A stretch of 64,000 bases of DNA from Marinicauda algicola (GTDB lineage: Bacteria; Pseudomonadota; Alphaproteobacteria; Caulobacterales; Maricaulaceae). A program made the position numbers and the translations under genes. The notes beneath the pieces are model-generated. The model did no database searches, had not been told where the DNA came from, and saw nothing but the letters and a program-made list of their open reading frames with translations. The DNA lies in NCBI RefSeq assembly GCF_017161425.1, contig NZ_CP071057.1, forward strand, positions 3,163,501 to 3,227,500. The letters run 5' to 3'. Of the stretch, positions 38,709 through 48,119 are shown piece by piece; the stretch's first letter is position 1, and each line of letters opens with the position of its first letter.

Positions 38709-40004
38709 TCACACCGGGCTCGGCCGGTCGGGGTCGTCGGCCTCGATCGGGGCCATGGCGGCGCGCACGCGCGGATGGAACAGGGCGATCGCGCCGGCGA
38801 GGAGCCCGAGCGCGATATTGATCTGGAAGGGCGTCGCCGGTCCGAAGACCTGGTAGAGCCAGAGCCCGGTGATCGGCGCGATGAGGAAGCCCACCCCGGC
38901 CGTTGCGGTGGTCAGGCCCGCCGCCCGGCCCTGCTCGGCCGGGCCGACGGCAAGGCTCGCCCCGCCGGTGAAGCCCGAGCGCGACAGGCCGAAGCCGAAA
39001 CTCGTCATGACGAAGCCGAACACGATCGCGCCGTAGGAGGCGGAGAAGACCAGCTCCAGATTGCCGAGCGCGCACAGCACGCTGCCCGCGACCATCAGCG
39101 TTCTCGGACTCACGCGGAAATAGGGGATGACCACCAGCTGGGCGATGATGATCGCGGTGGCCCCCGCGGTCAGCGCGACGCCGGCGAGCTGCAGCCCGTT
39201 CTGCGGATCCTCGCCGAGCCGGTCCATGACGTAGAACGCCAGCGCCTGGAGACTGCCCGCCTGGGCGAGCCAGGCGGCGCAGCCGAACGCCATGAAGGCG
39301 GTCAGGCGCGGATCGCCCGCGAACCTGAACTGGACGAGCGGGTTGATCGCGCGGCGCTGCTCCTTCGGCGGGGTGCGCTCCGGCAGGGTCAGGCGCACCG
39401 CGACCGCCGCGCCGGCGACCACGCCGGCCACGGCCAGCATGAAGGGCACGATGCCGATCCGGTCGGCGAAGGCGGCGGCGAGCGCGGGACCGATCGCCCC
39501 GCCGATGCCGAACGCGCTGGTGAGCCCCGCGAGCGCCGCGGTGCGCTCCATCGGCCTCGTGCGGTCGGCGACATAGGCCTGGGCGGACGGGTTCGTCGCC
39601 GAGCCGAACGCCCCGAACAGGGTGCGCGCGAGCGCCATGGCGATGATCGCCGCGACCGGGGGCAGCAACCCGACCTGGCCGGCATGGGCCCCGGCGGCGA
39701 AGACCAGGGTGGAGACCGAGAAGGCGGAAAGCCCGAACACGATCATCGGCCTTCGCCCGTGCCGGTCGGACAGCGCGCCCCAGACCGGGCTCATGGTCAG
39801 GAACATCAGCGCGGACAGGGTATAGATCGCCCCCACCCACACCTCGGCCACGCCGAGCCCGCGCGCCAGCGGGGGCAGGATGGCGAACAGCATGGAATTG
39901 CCGATGCCGGTGGCCACCAGGCACACGAACAGCAGGCGGAAGGCGCGCCGGCGCACCTGCGGACTGGAGGGATTGGACGGATCGTAGGGACCGGGCGGAG
40001 ACAT
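38709..40004 (-). CDS. Major facilitator superfamily transporter
   Basis: 431 residues with about twelve hydrophobic segments. The loop 2-3 signature is present as WGALSDRHGRRPMIVFG, and helix 5 as FGIGGAIGPALAAAF. The family resembles TetA/DHA1-type drug:proton antiporters. Termini are cytoplasmic (proline-rich N-terminus). It is convergent with the transglycosylase gene, 1 bp apart. Substrate unknown; multidrug or tetracycline-like efflux is possible. Confidence 0.9.
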   Translation of the reverse strand: MSPPGPYDPSNPSSPQVRRRAFRLLFVCLVATGIGNSMLFAILPPLARGLGVAEVWVGAIYTLSALMFLTMSPVWGALSDRHGRRPMIVFGLSAFSVSTLVFAAGAHAGQVGLLPPVAAIIAMALARTLFGAFGSATNPSAQAYVADRTRPMERTAALAGLTSAFGIGGAIGPALAAAFADRIGIVPFMLAVAGVVAGAAVAVRLTLPERTPPKEQRRAINPLVQFRFAGDPRLTAFMAFGCAAWLAQAGSLQALAFYVMDRLGEDPQNGLQLAGVALTAGATAIIIAQLVVIPYFRVSPRTLMVAGSVLCALGNLELVFSASYGAIVFGFVMTSFGFGLSRSGFTGGASLAVGPAEQGRAAGLTTATAGVGFLIAPITGLWLYQVFGPATPFQINIALGLLAGAIALFHPRVRAAMAPIEADDPDRPSPV

Positions 40005-40057
40005 ATTGGTCGCAGACTTAAGCCGCGCCGCGCGGTGCGTCCACGCCGCGGCGCGCG

Positions 40058-41860
40058 CTAGGGAGCCGTCGCGCAGCCGGCGAAGCCGAGCGGGCCGTCG
40101 AGATCGAACACCAGCGCCCAGCCCCGCGCGAATGCGGCGTAGAGCCCATCGGCGATCTCGGTCATGCCGGAGGGTGCGGCGGGGAGGGCGAAGAGTTCAC
40201 CATGGTCATATCCTCGCGTCTCTGCCGCGGACACGAATGAAATAGCTCCATGATTGCCGCCGAGGTGAGCGAGGCCGGAGGCAATGAGGAACCCGTCTTC
40301 GGCTTTCTCTATCTCCACGACATTAATGGCCTCGGCGAGTACCGCCGGAGGCCGGCCCAAGGACTGCGCCACGAGTGAACCATACCACTCGCCGTAATCG
40401 GTGCCGGTTAGCACGAGATAGTCGTCTTCGAGGAACTGGAACGAGCGACTCTCGCCGGGGGCCAGCGATCGCTGCGCGTCAAACGCAACGCCCTGCCACT
40501 GCCAGCGCGTGCTTGGACAGACGGGCAATTCCGGGTCGACCCCGTCGCGAGCATTCCAGGAATCGAAGCCGCCGGAGAATGGTCCCCCCGCCAAGGCCTC
40601 CACAGGGCAATGGCGCCACTTACGTTGAACGCAGCGGTCATAGCCCGGTGCGAGCCGATCGAGGTCGGCGCCGTCGAACGTGCCTTTCCGGATGAAATAG
40701 GCGGAGAGTTCGGCCTGGCGCCGGATCGCGGGCAGCCAGTGGCCCTCGGCGATCTGATCGACGGCCTCCAGCGCCGACGTGAGGCGAAGCCTCTCCAGCC
40801 CGCGCAGCGCATGATAGCGCTCGCGCCAGTCGTTAGAGTGAAGCATGTCCAGAAGCGCCGGCACGGCAAATTCGTCTGCAATCTCCACGAGGTAGTCAAA
40901 GAAGACGCTGTCGTACTCGACAGCCGCCACGAGCGCGCGCGTCGGTTCGGCCGTGTCGTAGCCGGCCTCGAAGGCTGGCTGCGCCAGGGCGAAGCAGTTC
41001 CGCGGCGCCTGCTCCGGTGCAGCCGCGCAGGCCTCAATCCGCTTGGGCACGGCGGCCAGCTGGCCCGCGAAAGCGAGTGCCGTGTAGTAATCAACGCGCG
41101 CCGCCTCGGGGATGGAGGGTTCGAGGGACCACAGGCGCAGGGCCGATTCCTCGCCGAGGCCGTCGACGGCTGCGAGCATGACCAGCGCGGCGCGGCGCTC
41201 GTTGACCGGGCGGCTGCGATCGCCAGCACGATCGAGAAGATCCGCGATTGCCCCGTTTTCCAGCCCGCGAAGCTGTAGATAGGGGGCAATTATCGAGTCG
41301 GGGTTCTCCGAGAGCCGGTCCAGCGCATGGGGATAGGCGCGCGTGCCGAGAACCTGAACGGCCTCGAGAAAGTCACTGTCCGGCAAGCTTTCGCCATCAA
41401 GGTGCGAGGTTCCGATCCCCGGGGTTTGATAAAAGGTCCTGGATCGATCCTCCCTGGCCTCATTGAGCAGGAAATCGGCCGCCTCTTCAGTTCCCAGCCG
41501 CGCGATCTCCACCGTGAACGCGCCCTCGCGCAGTTCGGCCGTGCGATCGAGAAGCGCGATCAGCGTTTCCAGATCGCCGGTCGTCCAGTGCCAGGCCTCG
41601 CCGGGCGCCGGGGCTTCGACTTCCTTGTCGGTGTCGAGGAGCCGCAGCGCCAGCGTGCTTTCTGCTTCGCCCCCCTCCATTGCGACCGCGACCAGGGTGT
41701 CCCGAGCCGAGGCTCCGAGCGCGAGGAGGACGGGCCGAATGTCGCCTGCGTCGACCGTCTCGTCGGCGAGCGCGAGCGCCAAGCAGCTCTCGACACTTCC
41801 GCAATCGGGCGGCCCGGCCTGTGCCAGTGCAGCTCCCGCCAGCAGCATCGTCAGCAGCAT
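40058..41860 (-). CDS. Large exported protein of unknown function with helical repeats
   Basis: About 600 residues. ATG at 41860 opens a signal peptide (LLTMLLAGAALAQAGPP); the longer GTG start at 41941 does not. The middle (roughly 200-420) contains repeated helical pairs of HEAT-like character (LLDMLHSNDWRERYHALRGLERL). The C-terminal 200 residues look beta-rich. Six or more Cys suggest periplasmic disulfides. Family not recognised. By eye the gene seems less GC-biased than its neighbours, which could indicate recent acquisition; codon counting was not done. Confidence 0.72.
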   Translation of the reverse strand: MLLTMLLAGAALAQAGPPDCGSVESCLALALADETVDAGDIRPVLLALGASARDTLVAVAMEGGEAESTLALRLLDTDKEVEAPAPGEAWHWTTGDLETLIALLDRTAELREGAFTVEIARLGTEEAADFLLNEAREDRSRTFYQTPGIGTSHLDGESLPDSDFLEAVQVLGTRAYPHALDRLSENPDSIIAPYLQLRGLENGAIADLLDRAGDRSRPVNERRAALVMLAAVDGLGEESALRLWSLEPSIPEAARVDYYTALAFAGQLAAVPKRIEACAAAPEQAPRNCFALAQPAFEAGYDTAEPTRALVAAVEYDSVFFDYLVEIADEFAVPALLDMLHSNDWRERYHALRGLERLRLTSALEAVDQIAEGHWLPAIRRQAELSAYFIRKGTFDGADLDRLAPGYDRCVQRKWRHCPVEALAGGPFSGGFDSWNARDGVDPELPVCPSTRWQWQGVAFDAQRSLAPGESRSFQFLEDDYLVLTGTDYGEWYGSLVAQSLGRPPAVLAEAINVVEIEKAEDGFLIASGLAHLGGNHGAISFVSAAETRGYDHGELFALPAAPSGMTEIADGLYAAFARGWALVFDLDGPLGFAGCATAP

Positions 41861-42064
41861 GCGTGCATCCCTTCCCCTGTCAGGGGAGCAGACTATGTCG
41901 CCCGCGCGATGTGGTAAACGCCCGCCTAATCCCGCGCTCACCGGGTTTTAAGCATCGTCCTGTAGGGTCTGTCCCGAAATCGGACGAAAGCCGCACATCA
42001 GAGCCGGTCCACCGGCCAGCGGGTTTCAGGAAAGGTCCGATGTGGTGAACGGGATGGTGGGACA

Positions 42065-42931
42065 ATGTTTCAGATACTCGGCGTGCTCGTCGTGTTCGGG
42101 ATGGTGTTTGGCGGCTTCATGCTGGCCGGCGGCCATTTCGACATCATCGTCAAGGCGCTTCCCTTCGAGCTGATGATGATCGGGGGCGCCGCGGTCGGCG
42201 CCTTCCTGATCGGCAATTCCGGCAAGACGATCTCCAAGACGCTGAAGGACTTCTCCAAGCTGATCAGCGGGCCGAAATGGAAGGCCAGCGACTATCGCGA
42301 CCTGCTCGCGCTGCTGTTCCAGCTGACCAAGACGATGAAGACCAAGGGCGTCATCGCGCTGGAAAGCCATATCGAGAAGCCCCACGAGAGCACGATCTTC
42401 TCCAAGTATCCGAAGATCCTGAAGGATCATTTCGCGGTCGATTTCATCTGCGACACGCTGCGCATGATGACGATGAACCTGGAGGATCCCCACCAGGTCG
42501 AGGACGCGATGGAGAAGCAGCTGGAAAAGCACCACCACGAGGAGATGGGGCCGGCCAACGCGCTGCAGAACATGGCCGACGCGCTGCCCGCGCTCGGGAT
42601 CGTGGCCGCCGTGCTCGGCATCATCAAGACGATGGGCGCGATCGACTCCCCGCCCGTCGTGCTGGGCGCGAAGATCGGCTCGGCGCTGGTGGGCACCTTT
42701 CTCGGCGTGTTCCTCGCCTATGGCCTGGTCGGCCCGATGTCGGTGCGCCTGAAGAATGTCTACGAGGAAGAGGCGATCTTCTACCGCATCATCCAGAACG
42801 TGCTCGTCGCCCACCTGCACGGCAATGCGGCGCAGATCTCCGTCGAGATCGGGCGCGGCCACGTGCCGAGCGAGTTCCAGCCGAGCTTCATCGAGCTGGA
42901 AGAGGCGCTCAGCGCGGCGCCGGCCGAATAG
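42065..42931 (+). CDS. motA: Flagellar motor stator protein MotA
   Basis: 288-residue inner-membrane proton-channel subunit that drives flagellar rotation. Four membrane helices are visible: near residues 2-22, 33-52, about 178-198 and 205-225. Conserved pieces include LFQLTKTMKTKGVIALESHIE in the torque loop, and PALGIVAAVLGIIKTMGAI, with the conserved proline of helix 3. motB is not adjacent (mnmC follows), as in Caulobacter. A strong terminator follows the stop by about 30 bp. Confidence 0.96.
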   Translation: MFQILGVLVVFGMVFGGFMLAGGHFDIIVKALPFELMMIGGAAVGAFLIGNSGKTISKTLKDFSKLISGPKWKASDYRDLLALLFQLTKTMKTKGVIALESHIEKPHESTIFSKYPKILKDHFAVDFICDTLRMMTMNLEDPHQVEDAMEKQLEKHHHEEMGPANALQNMADALPALGIVAAVLGIIKTMGAIDSPPVVLGAKIGSALVGTFLGVFLAYGLVGPMSVRLKNVYEEEAIFYRIIQNVLVAHLHGNAAQISVEIGRGHVPSEFQPSFIELEEALSAAPAE

Positions 42932-42960
42932 GACGCGCGAAAGCGCGACACGGATACTGA

Positions 42961-42997
42961 CCCCGGCGCAACGGTCCCCCGCGCCGGGGTTTTCTTT
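42961..42997 (+). terminator. Rho-independent terminator after motA
   Basis: Stem CCCCGGCGC (42961-42969) pairs with GCGCCGGGG (42981-42989) around an 11-nt loop, followed directly by TTTTCTTTT. Confidence 0.88.
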
Positions 42998-43051
42998 TCA
43001 AGGCGCCCTGCGCGCTTGATTTTCGCGCGCGCGCGGCCCAATCGGGCGGAC

Positions 43052-44947
43052 ATGAGCGAGGACACCCTCATCCGCCCCCACGCCGCGCTCGAATGGAGCG
43101 AGGCCGGCCCGCGCGCGTCGGGCGCGGACGATGTCTATTTCTCGAGCGAGAACGGGCTGGAGGAGACGCGGGCGGTGTTCCTGGCCGGCTGCGGCCTGCC
43201 GCAGGGGTTCGAGGGCCGCGAGCGCTTCACCATCGCGGAACTCGGCTTCGGCACGGGGCTGAACTTCCTCGCCGCGTGGGATCTGTTCCGGCGCACGGCT
43301 CCGGCCGGCGCGCGGCTGCATTTCGTCTCGCTCGAGGGCTTCCCGCTGCGGCGCGGGGATGCGCGCCGCGCGCTTGGCGCCTTCCCCGAGCTTGCCCCGC
43401 TCGCCGAAGCCCTGATCGAGGCATGGCCGGCGCCGAGAAAGGGGGCGCACCGGCGCGCGTTCGAGAACGGCCGCGTGATGCTCACCCTGTTCCAGGACGA
43501 GGCCCTGCCGGCGCTTCGGAACATGGAGATGACCGCCGACGCCTGGTTCCTCGACGGCTTCGCGCCGGCGAAGAATCCGGACATGTGGTCGCAGGCGGTC
43601 GTGGCCGAGATCGCGCGCATGAGCCGGCCGGGCACCCGGCTCGCCACCTTCACCGTGGCCGGAGCGGTACGCCGGGCGCTGGCCGCGCACCGCTTCGCGG
43701 TCGACAAGCGCCCCGGCTACGGACGCAAGCGCGAGCGCCTGGAGGCGGTGTTCGCCGGCGAGCCGCGCCCGGGCGTGCCGAGCCCGTTCGCGCGCCTGGC
43801 GGCGGGCTCCGGGCCGGTCGCCATCGTCGGCGGCGGGATCGGCGCGGCGAGCCTGGTCCATGCCCTGCGCCTGCGCGGTCGGCAGGCGCGCGTGTTCGCC
43901 GAGGGCGGCGCGGCGGCGGGCGCCTCCGGGGCGCCGTGCGGGCTGTTCACGCCGCGCCTGGAAGCGGCCGACCGGCCGCACGTGCGCGCGACGCTCGCCG
44001 CCTTCGACCATGCCCGCGAGATCTACGCCGGCAGCGGGGCGTTTGCCGGGGAGGGGGCCCTGCGGCTGGCCAAGGACGATCCGGCGCGCCTGGAGCGCCT
44101 GGCGCCCATGCTCGGGGAGGATTTCGAGTTCCTCGCGGCCGGGGCGGCGCGCGCGCGCACCGGGCTCGCCGAGGCGGGGGCCGGGCTGTGGATGGCGCGG
44201 GCCGGCCGCTTCGACCCGGCCGGGCTCGTGAACGCGCTCTTCGGCTCCACCGCGATCGTCGACGCGCGCGTCGGCGGGCTGGAGCGAACCGTGTCCGGCT
44301 GGCGTCTCGCCGGCGTCGACGGCGAGACGCTGGCCGAGGTCGAGACGGTGCTTCTCGCCTGCGGGGCGGGCCTTTCGGCGTTTTCCGGCCTGACCGGGCT
44401 CGGCGTCGAGCGCACTGCGGGCCGCGTCGGCCTGTTCGCCCCGCCGGACGGTCTGCCGGCCGCGCCGGTGGCCTGGGGCGGCTATCTCGGCGCGGCGCCG
44501 GACGGGCGCCTGCTCGTCGGCGCGACGCATGCCAAGGGCGCCGATCCCGGTTCGCCGCGCGAGGGCGAGGCGGCGCTCAGGGCCGCCCTCGCCGAGGCCT
44601 TTCCCGGCCTCGCCGCCCGGCTTGGACCGCAGGAGGACAGCTGGGCCGGCGTGCGCGCCGCCTTTCCCGACCGCCTGCCGGCCGCCGGCGGGGTGCCGGA
44701 CGAGCGGTTCGACGAGATCTGGCGCGAGCACGCGCGCGGCGGGCCGGTGCCCGCCGACGTTGAGGCCGCGCTGAGACCCGGGCTCGGCGTGCTCGGCGGG
44801 TTCGGCGCGCGCGGCTTCGCCCACGCCCCGCTGCTCGCCGAGGCGCTGGTCAGCGATCTGTGCGGCGAGCCCTCACCACTGGAGCGAGCCGGCCGGCAGG
44901 CGCTGCACCCGGCCCGGTTCGCCCTGCGCGCCCTCCGGCGGGGCTGA
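43052..44947 (+). CDS. mnmC: Bifunctional tRNA wobble-uridine enzyme MnmC
   Basis: Completes mnm5s2U in tRNA anticodons. The N-terminal methyltransferase domain (about 1-235) has DDVYFSSENGLEETRAVFLAGC and FTIAELGFGTGLNFLAAWDLF. The C-terminal FAD oxidoreductase domain begins with the dinucleotide fold VAIVGGGIGAASLVHALRLRG and ends VLGGFGARGFAHAPLLAE. 631 aa, close to E. coli MnmC. ATG at 43052 is chosen because MSEDTLIRPHAALEW is the family start; the upstream frame to 43016 is rejected. Its 3' end overlaps an antisense small gene. Confidence 0.94.
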   Translation: MSEDTLIRPHAALEWSEAGPRASGADDVYFSSENGLEETRAVFLAGCGLPQGFEGRERFTIAELGFGTGLNFLAAWDLFRRTAPAGARLHFVSLEGFPLRRGDARRALGAFPELAPLAEALIEAWPAPRKGAHRRAFENGRVMLTLFQDEALPALRNMEMTADAWFLDGFAPAKNPDMWSQAVVAEIARMSRPGTRLATFTVAGAVRRALAAHRFAVDKRPGYGRKRERLEAVFAGEPRPGVPSPFARLAAGSGPVAIVGGGIGAASLVHALRLRGRQARVFAEGGAAAGASGAPCGLFTPRLEAADRPHVRATLAAFDHAREIYAGSGAFAGEGALRLAKDDPARLERLAPMLGEDFEFLAAGAARARTGLAEAGAGLWMARAGRFDPAGLVNALFGSTAIVDARVGGLERTVSGWRLAGVDGETLAEVETVLLACGAGLSAFSGLTGLGVERTAGRVGLFAPPDGLPAAPVAWGGYLGAAPDGRLLVGATHAKGADPGSPREGEAALRAALAEAFPGLAARLGPQEDSWAGVRAAFPDRLPAAGGVPDERFDEIWREHARGGPVPADVEAALRPGLGVLGGFGARGFAHAPLLAEALVSDLCGEPSPLERAGRQALHPARFALRALRRG

Positions 44948-45169
44948 GAACAGGCGCGCCCGGATCGAGAAGGGCGGGCAGCCCCGGCGCCAGCACGACG
45001 TGTCCGGGGACAGCGCGATCAGCTTGCCGGGACCGCCGACCTCCAGCGTCACGGCCCCGGTCTGCAGCTCGACGCGGGCGCCCGAGCGCGGCGGCTCGAC
45101 GACGAGGGCGGCCGTCCCGATCAAAACGATGCTCGTCAGGGCGAGGACGGCGACGAGACGCAGCAGCAT
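44873..45169 (-). CDS. Small membrane-anchored or exported hypothetical protein
   Basis: 98 residues. ATG at 45169 follows CAAGGGG and opens with LLRLVAVLALTSIVLIGTAALVV, a signal or anchor helix. The mature part contains a Cys pair, SCWRRGCPPFS, and a short C-terminus SLQW. The last 75 bp lie antisense to the end of mnmC. The ribosome site and signal helix support it, but the family is unknown and the overlap is a warning. Confidence 0.5.
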   Translation of the reverse strand: MLLRLVAVLALTSIVLIGTAALVVEPPRSGARVELQTGAVTLEVGGPGKLIALSPDTSCWRRGCPPFSIRARLFSAPPEGAQGEPGRVQRLPAGSLQW

Positions 45170-45316
45170 GGCGAAGCCCCTTGATTTGCGGTGTTCGGAG
45201 CCTGAGATGCCGCAGCCGGCCCATCCGGATGCATCACCGGTGACAATTCTGCCGTCCGGCACGGGGTTTGCGCGGACCGCGGCAAGTCCCGTCAACCTGA
45301 CGCAAATCGGAACGCA

Positions 45317-46162
45317 ATGACCGCTCCTCTCACTCCCAGCGAGATCGAAGCCGCCCTCGCGCGGGATGGAGACCGGCGCGTCGCCACGCGCCATGTCTGG
45401 TTCCTGAACTCCGCCTTCGACCGGATCGGCTTCGAGACCGCGCTGCGCCGGGTGGCCGAGCGCCCTGCGGCCAAGCCCTTCGCCTTCGTCGTCACGCCCA
45501 ATGTCGACCATCTCGTGCGCCTGCGCCGCGACAAGCTCCTCGCCCCGCTCTACGCGCAGGCCTGGCTCACCGTCTGCGACAGCCGCGTTCTGGAACTCAT
45601 CGCCGCATTCTCCGGCGAGGCGCTCGACGTCACGCCGGGATCCGATCTCACCGAGGCGCTGTTCGAACGCGTCATCCATCCCGACGAACCCGTCACGGTG
45701 ATCGGCGGGAACGCGCAGGTCGTCGAGGCGGTGACGCGGCGCTATGGTCTGAACCGCGTGAACTGGCATCAGCCGCCCATGGGCCTCAGGCACAAGCCGG
45801 AGGCGATCGCGGACTGCGCCCGCTTCGTGGCCGAGCATCCCGCCCGCTTCGTCTTCCTGTGCGTCGGCTCGCCGCAGCAGGAGATGATCGCCGAGGCGTG
45901 CCTGGAACGCGGCGACTGCACCGGGGTGGGCCTGTGCGTCGGCGCCTCGCTGGATTTCCTCTCCGGCAAGGCGCGCCGAGCTCCCGTGTGGATGCGCCGC
46001 GCGCGCCTGGAATGGCTGCACCGGCTGATGGAGCAGCCCGCGAGGCTGTGGCGGCGCTATCTCGTCGACGGGCCGAAAATCCTGTTCATCTGGTGGGAGT
46101 GGAGGAAGGCCCGCGCCAAGCTGCGCCGCTTCGAGCGCCAGCTGAAGAGGGGCTTCTTCTAG
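45317..46162 (+). CDS. WecG/TagA/CpsF family glycosyltransferase
   Basis: 281-residue cytoplasmic glycosyltransferase (GT26) that usually adds N-acetylmannosaminuronate or a related sugar to a lipid-linked intermediate in surface polysaccharide synthesis. Family signatures: VVTPNVDHLVRLRRDKLLAPLYAQA (the conserved TPN..H), a D in LTVCDSRVLE, TVIGGNAQVVEAV, and FVFLCVGSPQQEMIAEA, with GVGLCVGASLDFLSGKARRAPVW. The C-terminal basic tail (RRYLVDGPKILFIWWEWRKAR) contacts membrane. No other polysaccharide genes are adjacent. Confidence 0.93.
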   Translation: MTAPLTPSEIEAALARDGDRRVATRHVWFLNSAFDRIGFETALRRVAERPAAKPFAFVVTPNVDHLVRLRRDKLLAPLYAQAWLTVCDSRVLELIAAFSGEALDVTPGSDLTEALFERVIHPDEPVTVIGGNAQVVEAVTRRYGLNRVNWHQPPMGLRHKPEAIADCARFVAEHPARFVFLCVGSPQQEMIAEACLERGDCTGVGLCVGASLDFLSGKARRAPVWMRRARLEWLHRLMEQPARLWRRYLVDGPKILFIWWEWRKARAKLRRFERQLKRGFF

Positions 46163-46282
46163 CGCCCGTCCGCGGGCGGACTCCCCGGCGAATCCCCGTC
46201 GCACAGAGGCGCCATGTCCAGGCCGGCGCCCGTTCCCGGCGCGATCCGCCAGCGCCTCGCGCCCCCCCCCGGGGCCGGTGTG

Positions 46283-47524
46283 TCAGGGCCGGTAGATGTA
46301 GAAATGGCGCTCGACCGCCTCGCGCTGGCGCTGGTAGGCGCTCGCGCTCGCATGCACGCCCTCGCGCAGGATCACGTAGTGGCGGCAGCGCGGCTGCGAG
46401 GCTTCCGAGGCGGCGAAGACCGGACGGGTCATCTCGGTGAAGCTCTCCACGCTCAGCGCGGTGCCGAGCGGGACACCGTGGACGGGCAGCGCCTCGCGCC
46501 TTGCCCGTTCGCCAGCCCCCGGCGCAAACTCGAGCCGGATGCCGCGATCGTCGAGATAGGCCTCGAACAGATAGGCCGGCCGCCCGTCCGCGCCGCTCCA
46601 GCAGGCCGGCAGGCCCGCGCCGCGGGCCGGGGCCAGGCGCTCGCCCGCCCGCGAGAGCTGGCGGTTGAGCTCGTCCACGCGGCGCTGGGAAGCGGCGAGG
46701 GCATGCTCCAGCTCGGCGATCTCGCGCGGCGAGCCGCCGCTCGTGCGCATGCGCGCGATCTCGTTCTCGTAGGCCTCCACGAACACCACCTCGGTGGCGT
46801 ACTGCTCGCGCAGGACCGCGACGTCCTCGCGCAGCTGCTGCAGGGCGATCTCAAGCTCGCGCCGGTCCTGCGGGGTGGCGAAGCCGAACAGGCGCGCCAG
46901 CGGCTCGTTGAAGATCCCGATCAGCACCGCCAGCCCGAGCGCGCCGGCCGCCGCGCCGGCGATCAGGGCGGGCCTGACCCAGTCGCCATCGGCCGGCGCG
47001 GGCGGGCAGGGGGGAAAGCGGGTCTCGCTCCAGAAGCTCGCCGCGGCCGCGTCTGCCCCCGGGGCGGTGGCGTCGTGCGCGTACCAGTCGGTGAACTCGG
47101 CCTGGCCGCTCGCCGGATTGGGACGCTGCATGCGCCAGATCGCGAAATAATGGTGCAGGGGAGTGGCATGGAAGGCGCGGTGGAAGGCGGGCGCCATCTG
47201 GTCGTTGATCTGCGGCGGGACCGAGTGGTCCTTGAAGAAGATGTAGCAGTCCACGCACAGCGCGGCGTCCTTCAGCCCGCTATAGCGCGCGTGCACCTGT
47301 TTCGCGATCCGGCTCTTCTCATGCGCCTGGACGGGAAGGGGCTTCTTCTCCTTTTCCGCCTTCTTCAGGGCGCGCTGGTAGGTGCAGGCCTTCAGGTCGT
47401 CGATCGTCAGGGTCCAGGACAGCGCGAGCGTGCCGTCGTGCGCGGTGGAATTGAGATCGCCCTTCGCGTCCGGATGGGCGCGAATCGTCTGGTCCAGCTT
47501 CTCGAAGATCTGCCTGTCCGCCAT
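46283..47524 (-). CDS. Membrane protein with coiled coil, unknown function
   Basis: 413 residues from ATG 47524, preceded by GAGGGG. The cytoplasmic N-terminal half (about 1-175) contains three Cys (DLKACTYQ, ALCVDCYIFF) and a His-rich stretch (AFHRAFHATPLHHYFAIW). One membrane helix (WVRPALIAGAAAGALGLAVLIGIF) is followed by a long coiled coil (ALQQLREDVAVLREQYATEVVFVEAYENEIARM and the next 40 residues). A C-terminal domain follows, in which Cys occur in PACWSG and QPRCRHY. Family not recognised. Confidence 0.72.
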   Translation of the reverse strand: MADRQIFEKLDQTIRAHPDAKGDLNSTAHDGTLALSWTLTIDDLKACTYQRALKKAEKEKKPLPVQAHEKSRIAKQVHARYSGLKDAALCVDCYIFFKDHSVPPQINDQMAPAFHRAFHATPLHHYFAIWRMQRPNPASGQAEFTDWYAHDATAPGADAAAASFWSETRFPPCPPAPADGDWVRPALIAGAAAGALGLAVLIGIFNEPLARLFGFATPQDRRELEIALQQLREDVAVLREQYATEVVFVEAYENEIARMRTSGGSPREIAELEHALAASQRRVDELNRQLSRAGERLAPARGAGLPACWSGADGRPAYLFEAYLDDRGIRLEFAPGAGERARREALPVHGVPLGTALSVESFTEMTRPVFAASEASQPRCRHYVILREGVHASASAYQRQREAVERHFYIYRP

Positions 47525-47731
47525 GACCCCTCGCCGCGCCGCCACCCGCTCTTGCGGTGTGGGGCGCGCCATCCCGCTACCCTCGTTAACCTTCCTAGCC
47601 GATGGGGCGGCGCGCTGTCATCTGTGCCGGGTACGCAACACGCGCGCGAAATTCGCCTGTCCGGTTCCCGGAAACGAGGCAATGCCCGCCCGGCGGCCGG
47701 ACGGACGGGATCGGGGAATGGAGGAGGATGG

Positions 47732-47805
<74 letters not shown>

Positions 47806-48119
47806 GACCGGAGGGACCGCTGATATATCGGCGGGGCTGCGGGCTGGCAAGCCGTCAGATGCGGCTCGCGTGGCGGCAATTGCGGTCCGTCCCGCCCCCC
47901 CCCGGTGACATCCCGCCCCGCGCCGCAAAGGTGATCGGTCGAGGACTTTTTGCAACACTTCGGCAAAAGGGTGGTCATCCGATACGTAATCATGTTGTTA
48001 CAAATCGGCGCGTCCGCCATGGTGGCGTCCGGCATGAATCGCCAAGTCCTTGCGACTGCCAGCACCGCCGGGAAGCGGGCACGCAGTGGCGGGATTCCAA
48101 CTTGAAAAGGGGAACGATC
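47806..48119 (+). promoter_or_regulatory. Upstream region of TonB receptor 1
   Basis: About 314 bp between tRNA-Val and the first receptor start. A lower-GC stretch at about 47940-48005 probably contains the promoter. It contains GTGGTCATCCGATAC at 47971, resembling the repeat found upstream of the second receptor. A block GACTTTTTGCAACA (47944) also resembles GACTTTTCTGCAACA before receptor 2 (51507). Otherwise the two upstream regions differ. Nothing else recognisable. Confidence 0.45.

Noticed and set aside
46261-46272. Run of about nine or ten C residues, a potential slippage tract
   Set aside because: It lies outside coding sequence, after the stop of the neighbouring gene, so no phase-variable product is expected.
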